DNA of 64,000 nucleotides, from assembly GCA_028281925.1 (NCBI GenBank), contig JANQIX010000036.1:1-64000 (forward strand), given 5' to 3'. The stretch is from Alphaproteobacteria bacterium. Its GTDB lineage: Bacteria > Pseudomonadota > Alphaproteobacteria > DSM-16000 > Inquilinaceae. The position numbers and the translations under genes are program-made. Positions 27,530 to 35,933 of this stretch are shown in pieces (position 1 is the stretch's first letter; every line of letters starts with the position of its first letter). Under the pieces are notes generated by a model that saw only the letters and a list, made by a program, of their open reading frames with translations, made no database searches and was not told the origin of the DNA.

Positions 27530-29325
27530 TCCCAGCACCTTCCGGTCCCACCGCCGACACGCTTGACCGGCTGCGTCCGGCCAGCGGCCGATGCTGGCGA
27601 ATGCGGACCGTGGACCCGCGGTTGGTGAGGGCGGTTCAGCAGGGCCACGACCTGCCGGAACTGCTGGCGCGCGTGATTATCGGCCGTGGCATTGCGCCGG
27701 AGGCGGTGGACGCCCATATCGCACCAAGCCTTCGCCGGGCCCTGCCGGACCCATCGACGCTGAAGGACATGGACAAGGCTGCTGCGCGTATCGCGTCGGC
27801 CGTCCGGAGGCGGGAGCCGGTCGCCGTCTTCGCCGACTACGACGTCGACGGCGCGACGGCGGCCGCGGTGGTGCTGAGGCATCTGCGCGCGCTGGGGCAT
27901 GATGCCCGCCTGTATGTTCCCGACCGCCAGGGCGAAGGATACGGTCTGAGCGCCCCGGCGCTCGCCGCGTTGGCGGACGAGGGCATCGGCCTGGTCATTG
28001 CCGTCGACTGCGGCACGACTGCGTTCGAGCCCCTGGCCGCCGCGGCCGCGCGCGGGCTGGATGTCATCGTCCTCGACCACCACGCGCCGGAAGCGGGCCT
28101 GCCGCCGGCCTTTGCCATGGTCAACCCGAACCGGCTCGACGAAGCACAGGCGACGGTCGGCCGGCTGGGCCATGTCGCGGCCTGCGGCATTGCGTTTCTG
28201 GCGTCCGTGGCGGTCAACCGCGCGTTGCGCCGGGAGGGCTACTTCGAAAGCTGCGACGAACCGGACCTGATGGAACTGCTCGACCTGGTGGCACTCGGTA
28301 CGGTCTGCGATGTCGTGCCGCTGACCGGCCTGAACCGCGTCTTCGTCGCGCGCGGCCTGCAGGTAATGGCCGGGCGCCGCAATCCGGGACTGGCTGCCCT
28401 GGCCGACCGCGCAGGCCTGTCGAGCCGACCGGATGCCGAGCATCTCGGCTTCCTCTTGGGGCCGCGGATCAATGCCGGTGGCCGCATCGGCCGGGCCGAT
28501 CTCGGCGCACGTCTCTTGGCCACTAATGATCCTCTGGAGGCCGATGAGATCGCGGCAACGCTTGACCAGCACAATGCGGACCGCAAGGCCATTGAGGCGG
28601 CCGTTCTGGACGCAGCGCAGGCAGCGATTGATCAAGCAGGGGCCGATAAGCCGCTGGTCATGGCCGTGGGCGAAGGCTGGCATCCGGGTGTCATCGGCAT
28701 CGTCGCCGGCCGGCTGAAGGAGCGGTACCAGCGGCCGGCCTGCGTCGTGGCGGTTGCCGAGGGCATCTGCACCGCCTCCGCGCGGTCCGTTCCCGGGATC
28801 GATCTCGGCGCCGCGATCGCCGAGGCGCGGCACGCCGGGCTGTTGATTGCCGGCGGCGGCCATCCCATGGCGGCGGGATTCACCGTGACGGCCGATCGAC
28901 TGCCGGATCTCACTGCGTTTCTGACGGATCGGATCGCCGGGGCGGCGGACGACGAAAGCGTTCCATATCTGGTGCTGGACGGCACCCTTGCCGTGACGGC
29001 GGCCATGGACGGCGCAATCGCTGCGTCCCTGGAGCGGCTGGGGCCATTCGGTGCCGGCTATCCGGAGCCCAGGTTCCTTGTTCCGAGCGCACGCATAGGC
29101 GATGTGGCGGTGGTCGGAGCCGGGCATGTGCGCTGCCGGCTGACGGATGCCGGTGGGCGCTGGATCGGCGCGATCGCCTTTCGGGCCGCCGGCACGCCGC
29201 TGGGCGATTTGCTGATGGCGGGCGGAGGGGCACCGGCCCATGTCGCCGGCACCCTGCGGCTCGACCGGTGGCAGGGCCGCGAGCGGGTTTCGTTCCGCAT
29301 TGAAGACGCGGCCAGACCTTGGTAG
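27526..29325 (+). CDS. recJ: Single-stranded-DNA-specific exonuclease RecJ
   Basis: 5'-3' ssDNA exonuclease for recombination and mismatch repair. The 599-residue protein has DHH-family motifs: VFADYDVDGATAAAVVLRHL near residue 100, VDCGTTAFEP, LDHHAPEAGLPPAF (the DHH signature), and the DHHA1 domain with ARSVPGIDLGAAI and GGGHPMAAGFT near residue 445. The OB-fold C-terminus follows. The start overlaps the glpX stop by 4 nt. RecJ after hom and glpX is a common alphaproteobacterial order. Confidence 0.97.
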   Translation: MIPAPSGPTADTLDRLRPASGRCWRMRTVDPRLVRAVQQGHDLPELLARVIIGRGIAPEAVDAHIAPSLRRALPDPSTLKDMDKAAARIASAVRRREPVAVFADYDVDGATAAAVVLRHLRALGHDARLYVPDRQGEGYGLSAPALAALADEGIGLVIAVDCGTTAFEPLAAAAARGLDVIVLDHHAPEAGLPPAFAMVNPNRLDEAQATVGRLGHVAACGIAFLASVAVNRALRREGYFESCDEPDLMELLDLVALGTVCDVVPLTGLNRVFVARGLQVMAGRRNPGLAALADRAGLSSRPDAEHLGFLLGPRINAGGRIGRADLGARLLATNDPLEADEIAATLDQHNADRKAIEAAVLDAAQAAIDQAGADKPLVMAVGEGWHPGVIGIVAGRLKERYQRPACVVAVAEGICTASARSVPGIDLGAAIAEARHAGLLIAGGGHPMAAGFTVTADRLPDLTAFLTDRIAGAADDESVPYLVLDGTLAVTAAMDGAIAASLERLGPFGAGYPEPRFLVPSARIGDVAVVGAGHVRCRLTDAGGRWIGAIAFRAAGTPLGDLLMAGGGAPAHVAGTLRLDRWQGRERVSFRIEDAARPW

Positions 29326-29532
29326 CGCCCGACCTTCGCACCTGCGGTGGCTGGCGACGGCCGATTGTGATAACCTAGGTATCTTCGCCGCCGAAGCTGT
29401 GATCCGCGGCGCATCAGAGCCTTCCAAGAGGGAATGCCCGGGGTTTCGGCGGGGCAGATGCGTCTGTCGGCCGATGGTGCTGCCGGCCGGCGGACAAGCC
29501 ATGAAAAGCAAGCCCTTGGAGGGACAAGGTTC

Positions 29533-30765
29533 ATGTTAGCAGGCAAGGTGCTGGTCGCGCAGGGTGGCGGACCGACGGCGGTCATCAACCAATCCCTGGC
29601 CGGCGTGGTGGTCGAGGCACGCAAGATCCCGGATGTCGAGCGCGTGTACGGCGCGTTCCACGGCGTTCGCGGCATCATCAATGAAGACTTCATGGATCTC
29701 ACGCAAGAGACCACGCACAACCTTGAAGAGGTCGCTAATACACCGTCTTCGGCCCTCGGCAGCACGCGCGACAAGCCCGACCGGAAGTACTGCAACGAGA
29801 TCTTCCAGGTTATGCGGGCGCATGAGGTTACGACGTTCTTCTATATCGGCGGCAACGATTCTTCCGACACGATCCGGATCGTCGCGGAAGAAGCGGCCGC
29901 CGCCAACTATCGTCTGAAATGCATCCATATCCCCAAGACGATCGATAACGATCTGGTGGTCAACGACCACTGCCCGGGGTTCCCGTCGGCCGCGCGCTAC
30001 GTGGCCAGCGCTTTTGCCGGCATCAACCTGGACAACTGGTCGCTGCCGGGCGTCTATATCGGCGTGGTGATGGGCCGGCATGCCGGGTTCCTGACCGCAG
30101 CCTCTGCGTTGGGGCAGAAATACCCAGATGACGGCCCGCACCTAATCTACATCCCGGAGCGCGATTTCGAGACCGATCAGTTCCTGACCGATGTGAAGGC
30201 GGCCTATGACAAATGGGGCCGGTGTGTCGTTGCGGTGTCGGAAGGCATCCACGACAAGGAAGGCACGCCGATCATCACCAAGCTGGCAGAATCGGTAGAA
30301 CGCGATGCGCACGGCAATGTGCAGCTTTCGGGGACCGGCGCGCTGGCCGATCTTTTGACCGACGTGGTGAAGAAGCGACTCAACCTGTCGCGCGTGCGCG
30401 GCGACACCTTCGGCTATCCGCAGCGGTCGTTCCTGGGCTGCGTGTCCGATGTCGACCAGCGCGAGGCACGGGAGGTCGGCGAGAAGGCTGTGCAGTATGC
30501 ACGGTGGCGGGAGGAGAACGGGTCGGTGACCATTCACCGCACCGGCTTCTATTCGGTCGAATACCACCTGACGCCGCTGGAGGAGATCGCCGGCAAGACC
30601 AAGACCATGCCGGATGAGTTCATCAAGCCGTCGGGCACGGGCGTGACCGACGCTTTCCGGCTCTATCTCCGCCCTCTGTTGGGCAAGGGCATGCCGGACG
30701 CGTTCCGTCTGCGCAACTATCCGGTGCCGAAGATTCTGAGCCAGCAGGCTGCGGCGTCGGAGTGA
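29533..30765 (+). CDS. pfp: Pyrophosphate-dependent 6-phosphofructokinase
   Basis: Reversible phosphorylation of fructose-6-phosphate using PPi, cytoplasmic. The 410-residue product starts MLAGKVLVAQGGGPTAVINQ and contains the PFK motifs FYIGGNDSSDTIRI near residue 112 (the GGND type indicates a PPi-dependent enzyme rather than GGDG of the ATP type), IPKTIDNDL, VMGRHAGFLTA, and PQRSFLGCVSD. The start at 29533 follows a GGAGGGACAAGG stretch; the open frame upstream shows no homology. It follows recJ after 207 bases and is closed by the terminator at 30781. Together with GlpX it suggests a flexible glycolysis/gluconeogenesis switch. Confidence 0.95.
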   Translation: MLAGKVLVAQGGGPTAVINQSLAGVVVEARKIPDVERVYGAFHGVRGIINEDFMDLTQETTHNLEEVANTPSSALGSTRDKPDRKYCNEIFQVMRAHEVTTFFYIGGNDSSDTIRIVAEEAAAANYRLKCIHIPKTIDNDLVVNDHCPGFPSAARYVASAFAGINLDNWSLPGVYIGVVMGRHAGFLTAASALGQKYPDDGPHLIYIPERDFETDQFLTDVKAAYDKWGRCVVAVSEGIHDKEGTPIITKLAESVERDAHGNVQLSGTGALADLLTDVVKKRLNLSRVRGDTFGYPQRSFLGCVSDVDQREAREVGEKAVQYARWREENGSVTIHRTGFYSVEYHLTPLEEIAGKTKTMPDEFIKPSGTGVTDAFRLYLRPLLGKGMPDAFRLRNYPVPKILSQQAAASE

Positions 30766-30780
30766 TCCGGGGGTAATGAA

Positions 30781-30812
30781 GGGGGCGGTCCGGATCGGGG
30801 CCGCCCTTTTCC
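30781..30812 (+). terminator. Rho-independent terminator after pfp
   Basis: Stem GGGCGG(T)CC with GG(G)GCCGCCC, a short loop and TTTT at 30807-30810. It lies 16 bp after the pfp stop. Confidence 0.8.
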
Positions 30813-30861
30813 TTGATTTCGACGCTTCAGCGGTCTACATCGGCTTCGTCTCTGAGACTGC

Positions 30862-30937
30862 GACCCTATCGTCTAGAGGCCTAGGACATCACCCTTTCAC
30901 GGTGAAGACACGGGTTCGACTCCCGTTGGGGTCGCCA
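30862..30937 (+). tRNA. tRNA-Glu (anticodon TTC)
   Basis: A full 76-nt cloverleaf with encoded CCA. The acceptor stem GACCCTA pairs with TGGGGTC (one G-T pair), the discriminator base is G34-equivalent 30934, and CCA ends at 30937. The D-stem/loop reads GTCTAGAGGCCTAGGAC, the anticodon loop is CTTTCAC with TTC, and the T arm is ACGGGTTCGACTCCCGT. The element described at 30891-53730 is inserted in its 3' half without disrupting it. Confidence 0.97.
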
Positions 30938-30938
30938 T
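30891..30938 (+). repeat. attL: left 48-bp direct repeat
   Basis: Starts ACCCTTTCACGGTG and runs through the CCA of tRNA-Glu plus one T. It is identical to 53683-53730, over the 3' 47 bases of the tRNA. The bases on both sides differ between the copies. Confidence 0.93.
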
Positions 30939-31126
30939 TAATTTCAATGGCTTAGCGTCGGCGCCGAAACGCCGTACGGAAAATCTACGGAAATCTTGGT
31001 GCTGATATGCCGGGTGTTGCGCCTGCTGGCCGGGCCGAATCTGTGTCGCGACTTCAGATAGTCCCCAGTCAAACGACAACGGGGCGACCCAATGGCCGCC
31101 CCGCTTCGAATGGGTGATGGAGTTGG

Positions 31127-31378
31127 CTACACGGCCGCGGCATCCAACTCAATGGTCGGGGGATGCCCACGGCCAATCAGCATTCCCAAAGCATCATTGA
31201 CCTGATCTTCCACGGCATTCAATGCCCATGCAGTCTCGACTGGCATCTCACGCTGGTTCGAGAGTGCACACGTCTGGTGGTAATAGGAATGGAGCATTTC
31301 GATCTGTGACCCCAATACCCGAAGGCCGCTCAGAGCATCTTCAAGGCGCGTCGCGGGGTCGGTCACGGTGGTGGTCAT
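31127..31378 (-). CDS. Small hypothetical protein
   Basis: An 83-residue helical protein starting MTTTVTDPATRLEDALSGLR and ending in PPTIELDAAAV. The start at 31378 follows GAGGA; the open frame upstream has no likely start. It has a His-Ser-Tyr-Tyr-His stretch and no signal or membrane segment. It is the first gene inside attL and reads toward the tRNA. Short proteins of this kind with a central WALNAVEDQ segment are common in alphaproteobacterial prophages, but I do not recognise a family. Confidence 0.6.
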   Translation of the reverse strand: MTTTVTDPATRLEDALSGLRVLGSQIEMLHSYYHQTCALSNQREMPVETAWALNAVEDQVNDALGMLIGRGHPPTIELDAAAV

Positions 31379-31796
31379 TGTTAGAGTCCTCTTCGTTGGT
31401 TGGCGCCGTTCATTGCGGCGCAAGGATATTGTCGACTCGATTGGGTTTTCTTGCAAGCAAAAAACTGTGATTGCCGCGTTTATGCAAGTTTGCATATCGA
31501 CACTCCAGCAGATCAATGTAGTGCGCTGGCTATAGCGCCAATCGTTACGACGACCACCGTGAAGGTATGTATTGCGTATTCATGGGATTTTCTCACTCAT
31601 GAATGAATGATATTCAAAGGTGGGGTGGCGGGCTAGGTGGACCCTATGGGATTCCATATATCCTCAGACCACCCTCCCTTCGAACGGGTCCCAATATTTG
31701 ATAGGGTGGTGGGGAACCACAGAAACACAACTTAGTGGGCTGCGAATTTCGGATATGCGAATTCCCAGCACCCAAATCTGCGAAGGAGGTACGTGA
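31379..31796. other. 418-bp AT-richer intergenic region
   Basis: Between the divergent genes at 31378 and 31797. It has runs such as GAATGAATGATATTCAAAGG and several TATA-like blocks, and should hold promoters for both sides. AAGGAGG at 31783-31789 is the ribosome-binding site of the DUF5681 gene. No RNA gene or larger repeat is seen. Confidence 0.4.
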
Positions 31797-32165
31797 ATGG
31801 GCAAGTCCAGCACATCGTGGGCGCCAGGTCAGTCCGGCAATCCGGGTGGTCGCCCGAGGTACGATCCCGTGCTGCGGGACAGGTGCCGAGAATTCACCAC
31901 TGAAGCAGTCGAGACACTCGTCGAGATCATGCGGGATGTGGATGCCTCACCATCGGCCAGGAGCAACGCTGTGCAGCAGATCTTGGATCGGGGTTGGGGG
32001 AAGGCCGTTACCGCAATGGAGATTGATGATCGGCGGACTGGAGGTCTCGTGGACATTCTCACCCAGACCGATGAGGGCCAGGGCAGTGGGCCACCGGAGG
32101 CAGACGTGGTGGGTGATGAGGATTCTGAACGGCTCCCTGAGAGCAGGGCATTTACAGGGCGATAG
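31797..32165 (+). CDS. DUF5681 domain phage protein
   Basis: A 122-residue protein with the DUF5681 signature WAPGQSGNPGGRPR at residues 8-21, followed by a helical part (FTTEAVETLVEIMRD, RSNAVQQILDRGWGKA). Members occur beside terminase genes in tailed phages and may act as small-terminase-like or DNA-packaging regulators, a role that is not proven. It has an AAGGAGG ribosome-binding site 7-8 bases upstream. No large terminase follows, which fits a decayed packaging module. Next gene after 27 bases. Confidence 0.8.
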   Translation: MGKSSTSWAPGQSGNPGGRPRYDPVLRDRCREFTTEAVETLVEIMRDVDASPSARSNAVQQILDRGWGKAVTAMEIDDRRTGGLVDILTQTDEGQGSGPPEADVVGDEDSERLPESRAFTGR

Positions 32166-32192
32166 TGTTAAATAACTTGAGAGGGATGCGAG

Positions 32193-32522
32193 ATGTCTGA
32201 CTTGAGCGGATACGACATCATTTACGGTACAGATCCCGATGACCGGAACGGGATCATCGTGTCAGGTGCTCCCGTGACATGTCCTGCGGCTTGCCGCTTC
32301 GACATCCGGGAAATCAACCGGGAGGAAGCGATCCGTCTTCTCCGGGCCTTGGCGCGTCATATCGAGGATTCTGGGCTGGTTGTTGGTGTCGGCCGTGACG
32401 CTGCGGGCCAGCAGTACTTCATCGTCGACCGAGGCGAAGGCCGGCGGCAGGAGATAGCCACACTTGGCGAGATGGGGGCACCGATCAAGCTTGGGATTGT
32501 CGAGGATTCAGGGCGCGCGTGA
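32193..32522 (+). CDS. Hypothetical phage-region protein
   Basis: A 109-residue acidic protein starting MSDLSGYDIIYGTDPDDRNG, with an alpha helix of NREEAIRLLRALARHIEDSG in the middle and a beta-rich end. It follows the DUF5681 gene by 27 bases with a GAGAGGGATGCGAG ribosome-binding region. I do not recognise a family; no signal peptide or metal motif is visible. Confidence 0.6.
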   Translation: MSDLSGYDIIYGTDPDDRNGIIVSGAPVTCPAACRFDIREINREEAIRLLRALARHIEDSGLVVGVGRDAAGQQYFIVDRGEGRRQEIATLGEMGAPIKLGIVEDSGRA

Positions 32523-32606
32523 CGACGATTAGCGCCAATACATCCTTTAAAGTGAGCGAAAACGAAGCTAAAGTATCGCATTCTGACTCACTGTCCGAGG
32601 TGCGTC

Positions 32607-32906
32607 ATGCAATGCGCTCTACGTTCCATTCTCTTTCTCGTCTTAATCATCGCTCCATGGACAGTTGGCAGTGCTGACGAGACTGTCGTCGTCCTAGACG
32701 TACCAGAGGTCGCTCAGCCGTTCTTCGGCGACAACGCGCTCTTCCCGGCCGACGAGGCGCCCCAGACCGTAGCGCCGGAGCTGGAACGCGAGGTGGCACA
32801 GGGTTGTTGCCGGTACTGCTGCCAAGGCAAGCCATGCGGGAATAGCTGCATCAGACGGAGCTATACGTGCCATCAACCGCCCGGATGCGCCTGCTGGGGG
32901 TGTTAG
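32607..32906 (+). CDS. Secreted Cys-rich small protein
   Basis: A 99-residue protein with a signal peptide (LRSILFLVLIIAPWTVGSA near residues 5-23), an acidic linker, and a 33-residue tail with ten cysteines (from CCRYCC through QPPGCACWGC), preceded by VAQG. The tail resembles a short Cys-rich domain found in secreted proteins of many proteobacteria with a G(K)PCG(N/D)SCI core, as I recall it. Disulfide formation or metal binding in the periplasm is likely; the function is unknown. The ribosome-binding site is weak (GAGGTGCGTC). Confidence 0.7.
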   Translation: MQCALRSILFLVLIIAPWTVGSADETVVVLDVPEVAQPFFGDNALFPADEAPQTVAPELEREVAQGCCRYCCQGKPCGNSCIRRSYTCHQPPGCACWGC

Positions 32907-32956
32907 TTGGTCTCACGAACAATGTGCTCTGCCCAACAAATGGAGCGCGCCCACAT

Positions 32957-33148
32957 ATGCTTAGGAAAATTGGCAGCGGAGTCTGGTTGGTCTGTAGGTG
33001 GGTAACATCAATCAGCCTCACTGTTCTGTTTGTTTCGTTCATAATCTTCGCTTTTGTGAAGGATTTGAGTGGCTGCATCTTTGCGCCAGAATGGGGATTG
33101 CCAGGGCCAACCTGTGAGAATGCAGCTGGCGGGGTCTGCATCGACTAG
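32957..33148 (+). CDS. Small single-pass membrane protein
   Basis: A 63-residue protein from the ATG at 32957 (the open frame starts at 32867 without a better start). One transmembrane segment, SISLTVLFVSFIIFAFV, is followed by a short Cys-containing tail (GCIFAPEWGLPGPTCENAAGG). Such small membrane proteins are common next to phage lysis or accessory genes, but no family is recognised. Ribosome-binding sequence is weak. Confidence 0.4.
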   Translation: MLRKIGSGVWLVCRWVTSISLTVLFVSFIIFAFVKDLSGCIFAPEWGLPGPTCENAAGGVCID

Positions 33149-33202
33149 GTCTTCCTCAATCGGTCGTACCTCTTGGATCGCGACTGTCCGCCCGCGTCAC
33201 GG

Positions 33203-33610
33203 CTAGTCCTCATCGTCCACCACGCCAGACGTATTCGTCTTCTTCGCCCCGATACAATCGAGAAAGTCCTGCGAAACCTCGGTCATGGGCGACGGACGAT
33301 CGGCCTCCCGTCGAACCGATTTGATCGTAGGTCTGCTGAGGAATTCGCGCATCCCGCGCTGGGCGTCTTCTCGGTTCCTCGAGCTCGATACCCCAGGTGA
33401 GATCTCCTCCCACGATGGACAGACACCACCGAGGAAGGCATTTGTTCGATCGTGTCTGCCGGCGTCGCGTGAAGACGCCGGCATGGTTTCCGGAAGAGAT
33501 TGGTTGATCCTCCGTAGGAACCAGTCCCGATCCTCTGCGGTCGCGACGTTCCAAGCAGCCAGCAACAGGTCCTGGAACCTGTTCGTGGCGTCCTTATCCT
33601 CACACGACAT
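33203..33610 (-). CDS. Hypothetical protein
   Basis: A 135-residue hydrophilic protein from the ATG at 33610 (MSCEDKDATNRFQDLLLAA). The first 40 residues predict helix (AAWNVATAEDRDWFLRRINQ) and the rest is charged and low in hydrophobics. The upstream part of the open frame looks non-coding. It lies on the opposite strand to its neighbours, with no family recognised; the opposite-strand frame at 33285-33677 is judged to be its shadow. Confidence 0.45.
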   Translation of the reverse strand: MSCEDKDATNRFQDLLLAAWNVATAEDRDWFLRRINQSLPETMPASSRDAGRHDRTNAFLGGVCPSWEEISPGVSSSRNREDAQRGMREFLSRPTIKSVRREADRPSPMTEVSQDFLDCIGAKKTNTSGVVDDED

Positions 33611-33920
33611 CTTCGTCTCCGCTGCATTCTCAAGGAGATGGTGCGAGAGCCGGCATCGCTCGAACGAAGTGCTGTGATGTGTCGTGTTGGCGATGGCGTC
33701 CGGTAACCGGAGGAAGCACACCGCACCCCGTATAGGGACCACTGAGATATGGGAGCAATCAATCGTGGATCAAGTATCAAGCAGGTAGGCAGCTAGTGAT
33801 CCGCCATCACGCAACATGACCGCGGGACTAGGTGCCCAATCTCCGTAACGCTCGCGGCCGATCCAAACTTGAAAAACTTGACAATGATGCTCCACCGGGT
33901 GGGGCGACTAGCGCCAATGC

Positions 33921-34295
33921 TCATAGGCCTGCGCGTGTCATTGTGAAATCCCCTCGGCAATACCGGTTCCGCCAGGTGCCGCGGATCTCCTCTTCGCTGA
34001 CAGTGCCGCGTCCAGTCGCGCCGCTTGTCGTATCGACGCTCAGATCTGTGAATTCGCCGGTCTCAAGGATGGTCGCGCTGAATGACGCGATCGATCGGCC
34101 GATCACCTGACCCTCCATTCGGCCACCAGTGACGGTCGCTTCTACCCTCAGGGATGTCTCACATCCTTGCCCCGACGCGGTTGCTGTCCCGGACCATCGT
34201 CCATCCCAAGCTGATGATGCCGCCTGCGTGGTTGGTGTGCTCGTGGTCGAACAAGCTGCCATCGCCAGTGCGGCCAGCACGATCACCGCCCTCAT
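33921..34295 (-). CDS. Small lipoprotein
   Basis: A 124-residue protein with a lipoprotein signal: MRAVIVLAALAMAAC, cleaved before Cys15, followed by a Thr/Ser linker. The mature domain is beta-rich (SAWDGRWSGTATASGQGC, VTGGRMEGQVIGRSIASF, IRGTWRNRYCRGDFTMTRA) with three Cys. Its Trp-Asp-Gly-x-Trp start is like small periplasmic lipoproteins with a beta barrel, none with a known role. It is divergent from the GNAT gene 20 bases away. Confidence 0.72.
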   Translation of the reverse strand: MRAVIVLAALAMAACSTTSTPTTQAASSAWDGRWSGTATASGQGCETSLRVEATVTGGRMEGQVIGRSIASFSATILETGEFTDLSVDTTSGATGRGTVSEEEIRGTWRNRYCRGDFTMTRAGL

Positions 34296-34315
34296 TCATC
34301 GCCTCCGAGGTCTCA

Positions 34316-34759
34316 ATGCTAGTAAGATGTGCGCAACAGTCTGACATTGCAAATTTGTTAGAGCTTGCGGACGAGTTGCATCGCCTGTCAAGCTTTTCGC
34401 GGATTCCCCTGAATGCTGAAAAAGTGGCGCGATATTTTGCAAGATGTATCGAGCGCGAAGGTAGAATGCTCCTGATTGCTTCAAATAATGAAAGGCCTCT
34501 TGGTTACCTGAGTGGCGCTGTCTATGACTATATGTTTAGCGATGATTTATTCGCAACGGAAGAGCATTGGTACGTGAGAGATGGCTGTTCACGAGCGGCG
34601 ATAAAACTTATGAACAGCTTCATCGATTGGGCAGGAACCTTTCCAATCAGGGAGATCAACATTTCCATCGGAACCGGCGTTCGTCTTGAGCAAACCGACA
34701 GGCTGCTGAAGAAGTACGGATTTACCAACGTCGGCGGAAACTACAAGAGGGAGGCGTAG
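34316..34759 (+). CDS. Phage-type GNAT acetyltransferase
   Basis: A 147-residue N-acetyltransferase of the GNAT fold, from the ATG at 34316 (CGAGG upstream); an in-frame upstream extension overlaps the divergent lipoprotein gene and is unlikely. Features are the N-terminal strand-helix VRCAQQSDIANLLELADEL, a beta region with ERPLGYLSGAVYDYMFS, and the end TDRLLKKYGFTNVGGNYKREA. The classical Q/RxxGxG/A loop is not evident, as in phage members of this family found beside podovirus structural genes. It lies 2 bases before the glycine-rich gene. Confidence 0.75.
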   Translation: MLVRCAQQSDIANLLELADELHRLSSFSRIPLNAEKVARYFARCIEREGRMLLIASNNERPLGYLSGAVYDYMFSDDLFATEEHWYVRDGCSRAAIKLMNSFIDWAGTFPIREINISIGTGVRLEQTDRLLKKYGFTNVGGNYKREA

Positions 34760-34761
34760 AT

Positions 34762-35631
34762 ATGTGCTTTGGAGGTGGAGGCGATAGAGACGACAGCAGA
34801 GGTGGAAGTCGGGGCGGCTATGATCCCGGCTTCGGTCCTGGCAGTAAGGCTGGCCGTAAGGGCGGCGGAACTGCGCCATCCGGCAACCGGGGCGACAACG
34901 CCGATCCATCCGGCGGCGGTAAGTCCACAGGTCCCCAAACCGGCTACAGCGATCTTGATCGCGCTGCCATGGACGCTCTCGTCGGCCAAGCGCGGGACGC
35001 TGCCGTCGGCGATATGCCGGGCGTTGACGACGACTTCGGCACCGATGTTGCTGGGGCTCTCGGCTTCACGGAGATGGTGGACGCTGAACGCATCCAAAGA
35101 GAAGTGGATCAAGGCTTTGTTTCGCCGGACGCCAGCAATGCATCGTGGGGCTTTGATCCGGTCGGCGCTCTTGCGGGCGCCGCGGGCATGGCTGCTGGTG
35201 TCCCTGGCCTCGGCGTTCCCGCAGCCTACGTCTCGCAGCAACTCGGATACCCCCTGGGTCGGGTCAACCTCGGGCCATCCGTTGTCGGGAGTCCGGACGG
35301 CGTCCCCTCAGCTCAGCAAACCGCCGAAGGGAATGGCTTTGCAACCGCAACTCCGACCGGGTCTAGGTATGGCGGCAGTGTGGGATCACGACTGAACGAA
35401 CGTGCTTTCGGCAACACAGGCCGCACCAATCCCGTCGAAAGCGCGCGGCCTGTTGAGCCCCGTTGGTGGTCCGGTCCTCCCGTCACGCCGGCCGCGCCAC
35501 CCTCGGCTCCGCCGGTCTCTGCTCCCGCGGCTATCGGATCTACGGCCTTCAGCAACTTGACGCCAATCCGCCTGAACAGGTTCAGAGATCCGAGCTTCTA
35601 CCGGATGCCGCCGGCACTGTTCGGACCATGA
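34762..35631 (+). CDS. Glycine-rich podovirus-type virion-region protein
   Basis: A 289-residue protein starting MCFGGGGDRDDSRGG. A Cys-Phe-Gly-Gly-Gly opening is typical of small virion-associated proteins in T7-like podoviruses of alphaproteobacteria. A Gly/Ser-rich N-terminus is followed by a helix-poor middle with an Ala/Gly stretch GALAGAAGMAAGVPGLGVPA, and a Pro-rich C-terminus. The ribosome-binding site lies in the end of the GNAT gene (GAGGGAGG), so both are coupled. It may be a structural or ejection protein; the exact role is not known. Confidence 0.65.
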   Translation: MCFGGGGDRDDSRGGSRGGYDPGFGPGSKAGRKGGGTAPSGNRGDNADPSGGGKSTGPQTGYSDLDRAAMDALVGQARDAAVGDMPGVDDDFGTDVAGALGFTEMVDAERIQREVDQGFVSPDASNASWGFDPVGALAGAAGMAAGVPGLGVPAAYVSQQLGYPLGRVNLGPSVVGSPDGVPSAQQTAEGNGFATATPTGSRYGGSVGSRLNERAFGNTGRTNPVESARPVEPRWWSGPPVTPAAPPSAPPVSAPAAIGSTAFSNLTPIRLNRFRDPSFYRMPPALFGP

Positions 35632-35671
35632 GGGTGCGCTATGCTTACTAGTTACGGAAATACTCACCTGG

Positions 35672-35755
35672 CTAGGAAAGTATAGCAGCGAGCAGCAGCG
35701 CGGCTGTAATCTGTACCGAGAATGCTATAGCGGCTTCGAGAAGCAGTTTCCGCAT
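35672..35755 (-). CDS. 27-residue single-pass membrane peptide
   Basis: A 28-codon frame on the minus strand: MRKLLLEAAIAFSVQITAAL then a hydrophobic end. GAAGGAG lies 7 bases before its ATG, a strong ribosome-binding site. The pattern of a basic start plus one hydrophobic helix is that of small membrane peptides. It could also be chance; there is no comparative evidence. Confidence 0.35.
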   Translation of the reverse strand: MRKLLLEAAIAFSVQITAALLLAAILS

Positions 35756-35933
35756 GAGGTCGCTCCTTCATTGGGTAACGACCTTGACCTATAGGCTTCG
35801 CCAGTCCATTCCCACGCGTGTTAGACGCCGATTTTGCCAGCGATCCGTCCATTGCTGCAGTCTTTCGTCCAATCCTCGGTCGATGGGGAGACTGGGGCTT
35901 GCATTGCGGGGCCAGCGGCGATCTATGGAATCA

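Noticed and set aside
27520-29511. 663-codon minus-strand frame opposite recJ
   Set aside because: recJ has DHH and DHHA1 motifs; the antisense product has none.
34154-34315. Upstream extension of the GNAT gene
   Set aside because: It covers the divergent lipoprotein start and has no similarity to GNAT proteins.
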